Origin: Bacteroidaceae bacterium
GTDB taxonomy: Bacteria > Bacteroidota > Bacteroidia > Bacteroidales > Bacteroidaceae
DNA: 64,000 nucleotides
Assembly: GCA_030843315.1 (NCBI GenBank)
Contig: JAUUPT010000014.1
Span: forward strand, 1 to 64,000
Direction: 5' to 3'
Positions 43,306 to 53,284 of the stretch are shown here, piece after piece. The stretch's first letter is position 1. Each line of letters begins with the position of its first letter. The position numbers and the translations under genes are program-made. The notes under the pieces are model-generated. The model searched no databases and was not told the DNA's origin. It saw nothing but the letters and a program-made list of their open reading frames with translations.

Positions 43306-44463
43306 ATGAAACTGAAAAACTTATATTTAGTATCAATGGCATTATTGGCAGGTGTGTTTACTGCTTGTAATGATAATGACGTTGAGAATTTCGACAATAA
43401 ACTGTACGTCAATGCATCAACCATGACCAGCACAGTATTGTTGAAGAATACAGTCCCCTCTACGGAAGGTAAGTTCCGTATCTCAATGGCGCGCCCCGAA
43501 GCACAGGATGTGACAATGGCATTGAAAGCCGACCCTTCGTTGACGGCTGCCTATAATGCTGCTTATTATGATACGGCTGAGGCTTTGCCGGAGAACTACT
43601 ACTCTGTGGAAACTCCGCAAACTACCATTTTGGCAGGTGCTGTTGTCTCTGATGATGTAGTGGTTAGCTTCAAGAATCTGACTGATTTGGACCGCGAAAA
43701 GGTATATGTATTGCCTGTTACAATAAGCCAGGCAAGCATCGGTGTACTGAAGAGTGCCGGTACGATGTACTATGTATTGAAGGGTGCTGCATTGATTAAT
43801 ACTGTTCCTGACATCACTAAGAACGGGATTTATGTGACCTGGAAGAGGCCGGAGGTAGCCAATAACTTGAAACAGCTGACGGCTGAGGCGTTGATTCGTG
43901 TTAATAAGTTCGATAAGATGTTGAGCTCTATCATGGGTATCGAAGGTAAATTCTTGCTTCGTATCGGTGATGCAGGTATACCTCAGAATCAGTTGCAGGT
44001 TGCAACGGCTAACGGTAACCTGACTTCTTCCGACCTCGCTCTTCCCACCAACGAATGGGCTCATATTGCTGTGACATACGATGCGGACCAGGGAGGAAAA
44101 ATTACAGTTTATATCAACGGTAAGAATATGCTGGAAGGTGCCAAAGACAATGGTGCCATCAATTGGGCACAAACTATGACAGATGAAGGCAATGGTTTCT
44201 GGATAGGCCACTCGTACAATCGCGAACGCTGGCTGGAAGGTAACATCTCCGAGTGCCGCATCTGGAACAGAGTCTTGACTCAGGAGGAGATTAACGTTAA
44301 GGATCACTTCTACCAGGTAGAACCGGATGCTGAAGGACTGGTTTCTTACTGGAAGTTCGATGAAGGAGCAGGTACTGCCATTCACGATTATACCGGAAAC
44401 GGAAACGAAGCTACCGCAGTGGAATCATTGACTTGGAATCAGGTTGAATTACCCGCTAAATAA
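43306..44463 (+). CDS. DUF1735 and LamG domain surface lipoprotein
   Basis: A 385-residue lipoprotein (VFTACNDND, Cys about 21). The first part (about 30-165) is a DUF1735/BT_3987-type domain (KFRISMARPEAQDVTMALKAD). The second (about 190-370) is a LamG/concanavalin-like domain: NEWAHIAVTYDADQGGKITVYINGK, ISECRIWNRVLTQEEI, GLVSYWKFDEGAGT. Both are typical of accessory glycan-binding proteins. Nine bases follow the previous gene. Confidence 0.9.
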   Translation: MKLKNLYLVSMALLAGVFTACNDNDVENFDNKLYVNASTMTSTVLLKNTVPSTEGKFRISMARPEAQDVTMALKADPSLTAAYNAAYYDTAEALPENYYSVETPQTTILAGAVVSDDVVVSFKNLTDLDREKVYVLPVTISQASIGVLKSAGTMYYVLKGAALINTVPDITKNGIYVTWKRPEVANNLKQLTAEALIRVNKFDKMLSSIMGIEGKFLLRIGDAGIPQNQLQVATANGNLTSSDLALPTNEWAHIAVTYDADQGGKITVYINGKNMLEGAKDNGAINWAQTMTDEGNGFWIGHSYNRERWLEGNISECRIWNRVLTQEEINVKDHFYQVEPDAEGLVSYWKFDEGAGTAIHDYTGNGNEATAVESLTWNQVELPAK

Positions 44464-44501
44464 TTTAGTTATACCTTAATTCATATAAAACGATATTAAT
44501 T

Positions 44502-46490
44502 ATGAAATATATAAACCATGTAAAATCAGGCTTGCTGGCAATGGCTTTTGCATGTGCCGGAATGTGCTTCACCGGTTGTGAAGACGATGTTATCATCAAA
44601 ACCGGTGACCTTGGCAAACTGGAAACTGTAGACGGAATGTATGGCTACGTGAAGTCGGCTGCCGGTGCACGCCAACTTACTTCGATCTCTGTCTTTGGAA
44701 GCGAAGCGTCTACCGGACATCTCTATTTTGAACTGAGCAAGGCAGCCGAACAAGATGTTACGGTGACCTTTAGTGTGGATGAAGCTGCTTTGAACGCTTA
44801 CAATGCTGCTCATGGTACTGATTATAAAATGTATCCTACCGATAAACTGAGCCTGGCGAATGGCGGGACGGCTACTATCAAAGCCGGAGAACAAAAGTCT
44901 GCTTCTGTAGAACTGAATATCAGTGCCGGGGGTACAATCGGTGAGACTTATGCCGTAGCTGTTTCCGCATCGGCTAATAATGGTGTGGAAGTTTCTACTA
45001 ATAATCAGACTTACATTTATTTGGTGAAGCCGTTGGCTGCTATCCCGGAGAATATCAGTAAGGGCAATGTGCGTACAATGTGTTTCGTTGAGGTGAATGA
45101 TGAAAGTATCTTGAACTGTGGTGAATATACCATGAAGAACAGTGGCAAGCCTTTCTTTGACATTGTCAGCATCTTTGCTGCCAATGTTAATGTAGATAGC
45201 AAGACAGGCCGTGTTCATATCTTCTGCAACGATCAGGTTTCTTTCCTTTTGCAGAATGTCGATAAGTTCGTTCGTCCGTTGCAAGCTAAAGGTATCAAGG
45301 TAAACTTATCAATCTTGGGTAACCATGATGAGGCTGGTATGGGTAACCTTTCTCCTGAGGCAGCTGCCGATTTTGCTAAGGAGTTGAAGGCTTATATGGA
45401 TATTTATGGTTTGGACGGTGTGGACTTTGATGACGAGTACTCATCATACAAGGATGATCCGAGTCCCGGCTTCCTGCCTCGTTCTCGCGAGAACTTTGCC
45501 CGTTTGATTTACGAATGTCGTCAGCAGATGCCTGATAAGTTATTGGGTGTTTATGAGTATAGTTCTAGATTCATAGACTCTCCTACAGGTACTGTAGAAG
45601 GTAAGACCGTTGGTGAATTAGTCGATTACATTACTTATGGCTACTATCAGAATCAGGCTGATTACATGAAATATGGTAAAGGTCGTGAAGCTAATTTCGA
45701 AGGATTGCCTAAATCAAAATATTGTCCTACTCCTTTGAAGATAAATGATGAGTTAGGCGGTGGATGGGATTATTTCAGACCGGAGTATATTAAGGATATG
45801 AAAGAGTCCGGTTATGGCTTGCAGATGTTATACAATCCTAAACCCCAGATGTATAATTATAGTTATTTCTTTACGGAAGTAAGCTCTATCTTGTTCGGTG
45901 ATGAAGTGGAATGGAGTGGTTACTACTATAACCGTACAAGCGCTGCCCCGATAAAAGGAAAGCCGCTGTCAGGATACGATGCCTTGTTAGGTGATTGGTC
46001 GGCTACTTCCAGCAATTCACTGTTCGTCTATATCGATGAAGAGAATAATCCACGCTGGTGGGATTGGAGTGGCTCACAGACATTCGATGTCCGCATTGAA
46101 GAGAAAGAAGCCGGCAAGAGCTATTATGTATATGGTTGGGGTACTTATCCTGAAATTACAAACAAGTATCCTTTGGTGATGGAATACAATGGCGGTAATT
46201 TCTCTATCCCTGTTCCTCAAACCATCCACAAAGCCGATGCTACTGATCCTATTACTTGGGAAATGTGTTGGGGTACTTATGGAAAGGTAAATGTATGGAA
46301 CTTCTATACAGGTGAAGACTATACTATTCCTATTACCGGTACTATTGATGCAAACGGCAATCTGAATCTTTATGGTATAGGCAGCAAATACGGTATCGAC
46401 CCATGCCATGAGGAAGACGGCAAGTTAGTGCCACCTCACATGAATGTGAAATCCCACATCACAGAGAACTATACTTTGACAAAGAAGTAA
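44502..46490 (+). CDS. GH18 endo-beta-N-acetylglucosaminidase, surface lipoprotein (BT3987-like)
   Basis: A 662-residue lipoprotein (MCFTGCED, Cys26). A DUF1735 domain (about 45-175) is followed by a GH18 barrel (about 190-490) with the intact motif Asp305-Gly-Val-Asp308-Phe-Asp310-Asp-Glu312, Glu312 being the acid. The substrate-loop YITYGYYQNQADY and a C-terminal beta domain (about 500-660) complete it. Enzymes of this layout cut between the two core GlcNAc residues of high-mannose N-glycans and release the glycan for SusC/D uptake. A 110-base gap with a hairpin follows. Confidence 0.93.
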   Translation: MKYINHVKSGLLAMAFACAGMCFTGCEDDVIIKTGDLGKLETVDGMYGYVKSAAGARQLTSISVFGSEASTGHLYFELSKAAEQDVTVTFSVDEAALNAYNAAHGTDYKMYPTDKLSLANGGTATIKAGEQKSASVELNISAGGTIGETYAVAVSASANNGVEVSTNNQTYIYLVKPLAAIPENISKGNVRTMCFVEVNDESILNCGEYTMKNSGKPFFDIVSIFAANVNVDSKTGRVHIFCNDQVSFLLQNVDKFVRPLQAKGIKVNLSILGNHDEAGMGNLSPEAAADFAKELKAYMDIYGLDGVDFDDEYSSYKDDPSPGFLPRSRENFARLIYECRQQMPDKLLGVYEYSSRFIDSPTGTVEGKTVGELVDYITYGYYQNQADYMKYGKGREANFEGLPKSKYCPTPLKINDELGGGWDYFRPEYIKDMKESGYGLQMLYNPKPQMYNYSYFFTEVSSILFGDEVEWSGYYYNRTSAAPIKGKPLSGYDALLGDWSATSSNSLFVYIDEENNPRWWDWSGSQTFDVRIEEKEAGKSYYVYGWGTYPEITNKYPLVMEYNGGNFSIPVPQTIHKADATDPITWEMCWGTYGKVNVWNFYTGEDYTIPITGTIDANGNLNLYGIGSKYGIDPCHEEDGKLVPPHMNVKSHITENYTLTKK

Positions 46491-46510
46491 AATTCTAACT
46501 TTTGTCGGAA

Positions 46511-46542
46511 CGGGCCTCGTCCGTGCAACAGGACGAGGCTCG
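46511..46542 (+). terminator. Hairpin between the endoglycosidase and GH97 genes
   Basis: Stem GCCTCGTCC (46514-46522) with GGACGAGGC (46531-46539), extendable by two or three pairs, 8-base loop. There is no T run after it, so it is more likely an RNA-processing or stability hairpin than a full terminator. It separates the highly surface-exposed part of the operon from the hydrolytic part. Confidence 0.55.
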
Positions 46543-46600
46543 CGATGACATTGGGATATCATTACCCTGAATTTGGTATGTCCCAAATACAATCGAAATC

Positions 46601-48613
46601 ATGAAACAGCACCTTATTCATATAATCATATTTTTCTCTCTTCTGGCAAGCAGTTGTACGTCCCCCAAACCTACAGAGGTAGCTTCGCCCGACGGGCATA
46701 TCCGGCTGGCATTCGCTCTGGATGGCAATAACCGTATGACTTATCGGGTAGATGTGAACGACACAGCTTTTATAGCTCTTTCCTCATTGGGCTTTCTTGC
46801 TCAAAACGGAGTGAATCTTTCCGATGGTTTCCGCGTTATCGGCACCAACTTCTCTTCCTCAGACGAAACATGGACACAACCCTGGGGAGAAAACAAAACC
46901 ATCCGCAACCATTACAACGAAATGGCCGTTCGCCTTGCCGACGCTTCGGACGTGCAGCTTACCCTGCGTTTCCGTATCTTCGACGATGGAATAGGTTTCC
47001 GCTATGAATATCAGGTAGCAGGAGCCGACAGCCTGTTACTAACGGATGAACTAACCTCTTTCAACATTGCGCAGGACGGCATTTCTTGGTCCATCCCTGC
47101 CAATTATGATACTTACGAACTATTGTATCGTACACAACCTATCAGTAAGATAGACAATGCCAACACGCCCATGACCTTCAAGACCGGTAACGTATATGCC
47201 AGCATTCACGAAGCTGCATTGACCGACTTCCCGGAAATGACTTTGAAGAATACCGGCGACAAACAATTCAAATCGGAACTTGCCCCCTGGCCGGACGGCA
47301 TCAAAGCACGGATAACCGGCGGCAACTTCCAAACCCCGTGGCGTACAGTGCAGATTGCTCCTAAGGCAGTAGGATTAATCAATTCGGGGCTTATCCTGAA
47401 CCTGAATGAACCTTGTGCCCTCGAAACTACCGACTGGATTCGTCCTATGAAATACGTAGGCGTATGGTGGGGTATGCATCTGGGAGTAGAAAGCTGGGTG
47501 ATTAACGATCGTCACGGTGCTACTACCGAGAATGCGAAAAAATACATTAACTTTGCCGCTGCCAACAATATAGAAGCAGTGATGTTCGAAGGCTGGAATG
47601 AAGGCTGGGAAAACTGGGGTGGAACACAAACATTCGATTATACTAAGCCTTATGCCGACTTCGACATCAAGGAAATAGCCCGCTATGCCAAGGAGAAAGG
47701 CATCGAAATCATCGGCCATCACGAAACCGGCGGTAACATTCTCAATTACGAAAAACAGCTCGATGCAGCCTACCAATGGTACGCCGACCTGGGCATCCAC
47801 AGCGTGAAGACCGGTTATGCCGGGGGACTTCCGAACGGGCACAACCATCATGGACAGTTCAACGTGCGCCACTACCGCAAGGTAGTGCAGACAGCAGCGA
47901 AGTATCATACTACGCTTGATGCCCACGAACCCATTAAGGACACCGGCATCCGCCGCACCTATCCCAATATGATGACCCGTGAAGGTGCCCGTGGCATGGA
48001 GTGGAATGCATGGAGTGATGGCAATCCCCCCGAACACCAGGTGATGTTGCCTTTCACCCGCCTGCTGGGCGGACCGATGGACTATACACCCGGTATCTTC
48101 GACGTCCTCTACGAGCGTGCCAAGAAGTCGAAAGACCGCAAGCAGTGGAACATGAAGGACAGCAAAGACTGCCGCATCAATACTACGCTCGCCAAGCAGA
48201 TAGCCGACTGGGTGATATTGTATTCTCCCTTGCAGATGGCTGCCGATATGATTGAGAACTACGAAGGGCATCCCGCTTTCCAGTTCTTCCGCGATTTCGA
48301 TGCCGATTGTGACTGGTCGGAAGCATTGGCAGGCGAACCGGGTGAGTTTGTGGTGATTGTCCGCCGGGCAAAAGACAAATACTTCCTGGGAGCTGCTACG
48401 AACGAAGAGGCGCGCGAGGTTGCCGTCAAACTGGACTTCCTGGAGAAAGGCAAAACCTACCGTGCTGTTATCTACGCCGATGGTAAGGACGCCGACTGGG
48501 AAACGAATCCGGCATCCTACGAAATAATCGAGAAGCGGGTAACTGCCGACGATACGCTGGATATTGTCATGGCAAGAGGTGGCGGTCAGGCCGTCAGCTT
48601 TATGCCTGTCTGA
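46601..48613 (+). CDS. GH97 alpha-glucosidase-like glycoside hydrolase (inverting type)
   Basis: A 670-residue lipoprotein (LLASSCTS, Cys about 19). GH97 N-domain (SPDGHIRLAFALDG), barrel (YVGVWWGMHLGVESWV, FEGWNEGWENWG) and C-domain are all present. The catalytic Glu set of the inverting SusB type is seen: Glu375 (HHETGG), Glu443 (DAHEP) and Glu467 (MEWNAW). At the position where retaining members have a nucleophile Asp there is Gly405 (VKTGYAG). An inverting alpha-glucosidase could remove the glucose cap from immature Glc1-3Man9 glycans; that substrate is inference. Confidence 0.9.
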   Translation: MKQHLIHIIIFFSLLASSCTSPKPTEVASPDGHIRLAFALDGNNRMTYRVDVNDTAFIALSSLGFLAQNGVNLSDGFRVIGTNFSSSDETWTQPWGENKTIRNHYNEMAVRLADASDVQLTLRFRIFDDGIGFRYEYQVAGADSLLLTDELTSFNIAQDGISWSIPANYDTYELLYRTQPISKIDNANTPMTFKTGNVYASIHEAALTDFPEMTLKNTGDKQFKSELAPWPDGIKARITGGNFQTPWRTVQIAPKAVGLINSGLILNLNEPCALETTDWIRPMKYVGVWWGMHLGVESWVINDRHGATTENAKKYINFAAANNIEAVMFEGWNEGWENWGGTQTFDYTKPYADFDIKEIARYAKEKGIEIIGHHETGGNILNYEKQLDAAYQWYADLGIHSVKTGYAGGLPNGHNHHGQFNVRHYRKVVQTAAKYHTTLDAHEPIKDTGIRRTYPNMMTREGARGMEWNAWSDGNPPEHQVMLPFTRLLGGPMDYTPGIFDVLYERAKKSKDRKQWNMKDSKDCRINTTLAKQIADWVILYSPLQMAADMIENYEGHPAFQFFRDFDADCDWSEALAGEPGEFVVIVRRAKDKYFLGAATNEEAREVAVKLDFLEKGKTYRAVIYADGKDADWETNPASYEIIEKRVTADDTLDIVMARGGGQAVSFMPV

Positions 48614-48643
48614 ATAAGTGAAACGTAATACAAATAAAATGAT

Positions 48644-50914
48644 ATGAAGAACAACATGAAATCTACTTCCATACTGATGGGCGGACTTCTGCTGATGGGC
48701 ACTGTATTCAGTTGCACCATGCCGGAGCCGGATTACGCATCCTACGTCAATCCGTTCATCGGTACCGGTGGGCATGGACATACTTATCCCGGTGCGGTAG
48801 TGCCCAATGGGATGATTCAACCCAGCCCCGACACCCGCATCTACGAGTGGGATGCCTGTTCCGGATATTACTATGCGGACACCACTATCAACGGATTCTC
48901 TCACACACACGTCAGTGGTACGGGATGTGCCGACTATGGCGACGTGCTGCTGATGCCTACCGTAGGACAGCAAGACTACCACTCGATGGGCTCGAAGAGC
49001 CAGCAGATGGCCTACTGCTCTGCCTTCTCGCATGATAACGAGACGGCCGAACCGGGTTACTACTCCGTCGTCCTGGACCGCTATGGCGTGAAGGCCGAGC
49101 TGACCTCTACCAAGCGTGCCGCCATCCATCGCTACACCTTCCCGAAGGCAGAAGATGCAGGCTTCATCCTCGACTTGGATTATAGCATCCAGCGCCAGAA
49201 GAACGAAGAGATGGAACTCGAAGTAATCAGCGATACGGAAATCCGCGGACGCAAGAAGACGGTCTACTGGGCATTCGACCAGTACATCAACTTCTACGCC
49301 AAGTTCTCCAAACCGTTCACTTATACTTTGGTGACCGATTCTATGGCACTGGACGAAGGCGGCCCGTTGCTTCCCACAGCCAAAGCATTGTTGCAATTCC
49401 AGACCGACGACAACGAGCAAGTGTTTGTGAAAGTCGGCGTCTCCGCCGTAGATATGGACGGAGCCCGCAAGAATGTGGAATCCGAAATTCCCGGCTGGGA
49501 CTTCGACGGAGTGCGCCAGGCTGCGCGTAGTGCATGGAACGCCTACCTCTCCAAGATTGATATCAAGACGAAAGACGCCGACCAGCGTACGATGTTCTAT
49601 ACTGCACTTTATCATACGGGCATGCAGCCCAACCTCTTCACCGATTCCGACGGCCGTTACCTGGGCATGGACCTGAAGCCTCATCAGGGCAGTGTGGACA
49701 AACCTATCTATACTATCTTCTCCCTGTGGGATACTTTCCGTGCCTACCATCCGTTGATGACGATTATCGACCCGGCGTTGAACGAGGCTTTCATCCGTTC
49801 GCTCATTCAGAAGAGCCGTGAGGGCGGTGTCTTGCCGATGTGGGAACTTGCCGGAAACTATACCGGAACCATGATTGGTTATCATGCTGCGTCCATCATT
49901 GCCGACTCTTACGTGAAGGGCTACCGTAACTTCAATGTACAGGATGCCTACAAAGCCTGCATCCGTGCTGCCGAGTACGATACCACCGGCATTATCACGC
50001 ATCCCCTCGTATTGCCGCACTTGATGCCGCAAGCCAAATACTGGAAGAACAAGATCGGCTATGTGCCCTGCGACAAGGATAATGAGTCCGTAGCCAAAGC
50101 TTTGGAATACGCTTACGACGACTGGTGTATCTCCGTACTGGCAGATGCCCTGAACGATGATGCCAACCGCGACAAGTACGCTGAGTTTGCCAAAGGCTAC
50201 AAGGTATACTTTGATCCCGGCACCCGCTTCATGCGTGGACTGGATAGCGAAGGTAACTGGCGCACCCCGTTCAACCCCCGTTCTTCCAATCACCGCAGCG
50301 ATGACTACTGCGAAGGCACTGCCTGGCAGTGGACGTGGTTCGTACCCCACGATGTAGACGGACTGGTAGAACTGATGGGTGGCCGTGAAGGCTTCATCAG
50401 TAAGCTCGACTCACTGTTCATTGCCGACTCCACACTGGAAGGCGAGGCAGTATCTGCTGATATCTCCGGTCTGATAGGACAGTATGCACACGGCAACGAA
50501 CCGAGCCATCACATTGCACACCTCTACAACTACGTGGGCCAGCCTTGGCGCACCCAGGAACTGGTAGACGAAGTGCTGCACACACTCTACTTCAACAACC
50601 CCGATGGACTTTCGGGCAACGAAGACTGCGGACAGATGTCGGCATGGTACATCCTCAACGCCATGGGATTCTACCAGGTATGCCCCGGCAAACCGGTGTA
50701 CTCCATCGGTCGCCCGCTGTTCAACGAGGCTACCATCCACTTGGGCGAAGGAAAGACCTTCAAGGTTGTGGCGCATAACAACAGCCGCGACAACAAGTAC
50801 GTGCAAACCATCGTTCTGAACGGCAAGAAGCTGGAAACTCCCTTCTTTACCCACCAGGACATTGTAGAAGGCGGCGTACTGGAGTTGACGATGGGCGCCA
50901 ATCCGGTGAAGTAA
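48644..50914 (+). CDS. GH92 alpha-mannosidase, lipoprotein
   Basis: A 756-residue lipoprotein (VFSCTMPEP, Cys about 24). GH92 motifs: YVNPFIGTGGHGHTYPGA, FSHTHVSGTGCADYGD, IFSLWDTFRAYHPL, Glu557 in YCEGTAWQW and Asp661 in GNEDCGQMSAWY. The loop before it reads QYAHGNEPSHH as in the 30801 enzyme, without the His-Glu pair. It is closer to that enzyme than to the other two and probably takes alpha-1,3 or alpha-1,6 mannose. Codons are clearly more C-ended than in the susC region. Confidence 0.93.
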   Translation: MKNNMKSTSILMGGLLLMGTVFSCTMPEPDYASYVNPFIGTGGHGHTYPGAVVPNGMIQPSPDTRIYEWDACSGYYYADTTINGFSHTHVSGTGCADYGDVLLMPTVGQQDYHSMGSKSQQMAYCSAFSHDNETAEPGYYSVVLDRYGVKAELTSTKRAAIHRYTFPKAEDAGFILDLDYSIQRQKNEEMELEVISDTEIRGRKKTVYWAFDQYINFYAKFSKPFTYTLVTDSMALDEGGPLLPTAKALLQFQTDDNEQVFVKVGVSAVDMDGARKNVESEIPGWDFDGVRQAARSAWNAYLSKIDIKTKDADQRTMFYTALYHTGMQPNLFTDSDGRYLGMDLKPHQGSVDKPIYTIFSLWDTFRAYHPLMTIIDPALNEAFIRSLIQKSREGGVLPMWELAGNYTGTMIGYHAASIIADSYVKGYRNFNVQDAYKACIRAAEYDTTGIITHPLVLPHLMPQAKYWKNKIGYVPCDKDNESVAKALEYAYDDWCISVLADALNDDANRDKYAEFAKGYKVYFDPGTRFMRGLDSEGNWRTPFNPRSSNHRSDDYCEGTAWQWTWFVPHDVDGLVELMGGREGFISKLDSLFIADSTLEGEAVSADISGLIGQYAHGNEPSHHIAHLYNYVGQPWRTQELVDEVLHTLYFNNPDGLSGNEDCGQMSAWYILNAMGFYQVCPGKPVYSIGRPLFNEATIHLGEGKTFKVVAHNNSRDNKYVQTIVLNGKKLETPFFTHQDIVEGGVLELTMGANPVK

Positions 50915-50941
50915 AGTACATACACAATAATAACTCTGAGT

Positions 50942-52249
50942 ATGAGTCAGAATAGTCGTAACCCTATATCGTGGGTTCCCACCGTATACTTCGCCATGGG
51001 ACTGCCGTTCGTGGTGCTGAACATGGTGTCTGTGCTAATGTTCAAGGGGCTGGGTATTGGTGATGCACAGATTGCCTTGTGGACTTCGTTAATAATGTTG
51101 CCCTGGACGCTGAAGTTTCTTTGGAGTCCGTTCCTTGAAATGTTCAAGACCAAGAAGTTCTTCGTGGTACTAACGCAGATGGCAACCGGAGCAGGTTTTG
51201 CTCTGGTGGCCCTGGCGTTGCACTTGCCGAATTTCTTTGCGGTGTGCATCGGCCTGCTGGCAATGATTGCCTTCAGCGGTGCCACGCACGATGTAGCTAC
51301 TGATGGCGTGTACATGTCGGAGTTGAACAAGCAAGACCAGGCGAAGTACATCGGTTGGCAGGGAGCTTTCTACAACATTGCCAAGATTGTGGCATCCGGC
51401 GGGCTGGTGTGGCTGGCGGGAGCGCTGCTGATGGGCTTTGGCGGAGTGGAAGGCGCTTCTGAGGCCGTCCGCCACGAGGCGACGGTGAATGCCTGGATGA
51501 CGGTGATGCTGATAATGGCAGGAGTGATGGTATCACTCGGCCTGTACCACATCCGTATGCTGCCCTCGGGCGGTGCGGCGGCGAGCGGCACGGCATCGGC
51601 ACGCGAGACACTGGACAAACTGATAGGGGTCATCCGGGATTTCTTCCGGAAGAAACATATATGGTACTATATTGCCTTCATCATCCTCTACCGCCTTGCC
51701 GAAGGCTTCGTGATGAAGATTGTCCCCCTCTTCTTGAAGGCAGGCCGCGAAGTGGGCGGACTGGGATTGAATGAGCAACAGATAGGTCTGTACTACGGTA
51801 CCTATGGAGCGGCGGCGTTTGTGTTGGGCTCGTTGCTGGCAGGCTATTATATCTCGCATCGCGGATTGCGCCGCACGCTCTTCTCGCTGTGCTGCATCTT
51901 CAACCTGCCGTTCGTTGCTTATACGCTGCTCGCCATTTACCAGCCGGAGAGCGGGATGCTGATTGGCAGCGCCATCGTATTGGAGTACTTCGGTTATGGC
52001 TTCGGCTTTGTCGGCCTCAGTCTCTTCATGATGCAGCAAGTGGCGCCCGGTAAGCACCAGATGGCGCATTACGCCTTTGCTTCGGGCATCATGAATCTGG
52101 GAGTGATGCTGCCGGGAACGGTCAGCGGCTTCGTCAGCGATTGGCTGGGGTATGAGGTGTTCTTCATCTTTACCCTGTTTGCCACTATCCCGGCATTTGT
52201 CATCACGTACTTCGTGCCGTTCACGTATGCGGACGAGAAGAAGAATTGA
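50942..52249 (+). CDS. MFS transporter, probable Man-beta-1,4-GlcNAc importer
   Basis: A 435-residue protein with about 12 transmembrane helices and AmpG/MFS features (PWTLKFLWSPFLEMF, ATDGVYMSELNKQDQAKYIGWQGAFYNIAKI, IMNLGVMLPGTVSGFVSDWLGY). It sits between a periplasmic mannosidase and a cytoplasmic GH130 phosphorylase, so it most likely brings the core disaccharide across the inner membrane. The substrate is inferred from context only. Confidence 0.88.
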   Translation: MSQNSRNPISWVPTVYFAMGLPFVVLNMVSVLMFKGLGIGDAQIALWTSLIMLPWTLKFLWSPFLEMFKTKKFFVVLTQMATGAGFALVALALHLPNFFAVCIGLLAMIAFSGATHDVATDGVYMSELNKQDQAKYIGWQGAFYNIAKIVASGGLVWLAGALLMGFGGVEGASEAVRHEATVNAWMTVMLIMAGVMVSLGLYHIRMLPSGGAAASGTASARETLDKLIGVIRDFFRKKHIWYYIAFIILYRLAEGFVMKIVPLFLKAGREVGGLGLNEQQIGLYYGTYGAAAFVLGSLLAGYYISHRGLRRTLFSLCCIFNLPFVAYTLLAIYQPESGMLIGSAIVLEYFGYGFGFVGLSLFMMQQVAPGKHQMAHYAFASGIMNLGVMLPGTVSGFVSDWLGYEVFFIFTLFATIPAFVITYFVPFTYADEKKN

Positions 52250-52277
52250 ATATCTAACAATAAACATATCAACAATT

Positions 52278-53246
52278 ATGAGCAATATCATTATTCCCTG
52301 GGAAGAACGCCCGGAAGGCTGTACGGACGTCATGTGGCGCTACTCGGCGAACCCCGTTATCGGCCGCTATCATATTCCCTCTTCCAACAGTATCTTCAAT
52401 AGCGCCGTTGTCCCCTTCGGCGAAGGCTTTGCCGGCGTGTTCCGTTGTGACAACAAGGCGGTGCAGATGAATATCTTTGCCGGATTCAGCCGGGATGGCA
52501 TCAACTGGGAAATCTCCCACGAGCCTATCCGCTTCCAAGCCGGAAACACCGAGATGATAGAGTCCGAATACAAATACGACCCGCGTGTCACCTGGATTGA
52601 CGACCGCTACTGGATTACCTGGTGCAACGGTTATCACGGCCCCACTATCGGCATCGGCTATACGTTCGACTTCCGCGAGTTCTTCCAATGCGAGAACGCC
52701 TTCCTGCCCTTCAACCGCAACGGCGTCCTCTTCCCCCAGAAGATAGGCGGGCGATATGCCATGCTGAGCCGCCCGAGCGACAACGGACATACTCCGTTCG
52801 GTGACATCTACATCAGCTACAGCCCGGACATGAAGTACTGGGGCGAGCATCGCTGCGTGATGAAAGTCACCCCCTTCCCCCAGAGCGCCTGGCAGTGCAC
52901 CAAGATAGGAGCAGGCTCCGTGCCCTTCCTTACGCCGGAAGGCTGGCTGATATTCTATCACGGCGTTATCACTACTTGCAACGGTTTCCGCTACTCTATG
53001 GGAAGTGCTATTCTCGACAAGGAAAACCCTGAGAAAGTGCTCTACCGCACCCGCGAATATCTGCTTGCACCCGCCGCTCCCTACGAGTTGCAGGGCGATG
53101 TGCCTAATGTCGTATTCCCTTGTGCAGCCTTGCAAGACGGAGATAAAGTAGCCGTATACTATGGCGCTGCCGATACCGTGGTCGGAATGGCGTTCGGCTA
53201 TATCTCCGAAATCATAGAGTTCACGAAGCGTACAAGCATTGTTTAA
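52278..53246 (+). CDS. GH130 beta-1,4-mannosyl-N-acetylglucosamine phosphorylase
   Basis: A 322-residue cytoplasmic protein (no signal peptide) with a five-bladed beta-propeller pattern. GH130 motifs: NPVIGRYHIPSSNSIFNSAVVPF, YKYDPRVTWIDDRYWITW (Asp101, the likely general acid), MLSRPSDNGHTPFGDIY, KIGAGSVPFLTPEGWLIFYHG. It matches the GH130_2 group, whose studied members split Man-beta-1,4-GlcNAc with phosphate into mannose-1-phosphate and GlcNAc. The start MSNIIIPWE was chosen; in-frame residues upstream lie inside the MFS gene. Confidence 0.92.
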   Translation: MSNIIIPWEERPEGCTDVMWRYSANPVIGRYHIPSSNSIFNSAVVPFGEGFAGVFRCDNKAVQMNIFAGFSRDGINWEISHEPIRFQAGNTEMIESEYKYDPRVTWIDDRYWITWCNGYHGPTIGIGYTFDFREFFQCENAFLPFNRNGVLFPQKIGGRYAMLSRPSDNGHTPFGDIYISYSPDMKYWGEHRCVMKVTPFPQSAWQCTKIGAGSVPFLTPEGWLIFYHGVITTCNGFRYSMGSAILDKENPEKVLYRTREYLLAPAAPYELQGDVPNVVFPCAALQDGDKVAVYYGAADTVVGMAFGYISEIIEFTKRTSIV

Positions 53247-53284
53247 TTAGTAAGCAAGCCTTTTACATCTTTAGCCCTATTACC

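Noticed and set aside
46511..46542. Classical rho-independent terminator
   Set aside because: The stem is strong but no T run follows, so full termination is not supported.
47375..50350. 991-residue open frame antisense to the GH97 and GH92 genes
   Set aside because: It has no domain-like order, lies across two clear enzyme genes and results from the scarcity of stops opposite C-ended codons.
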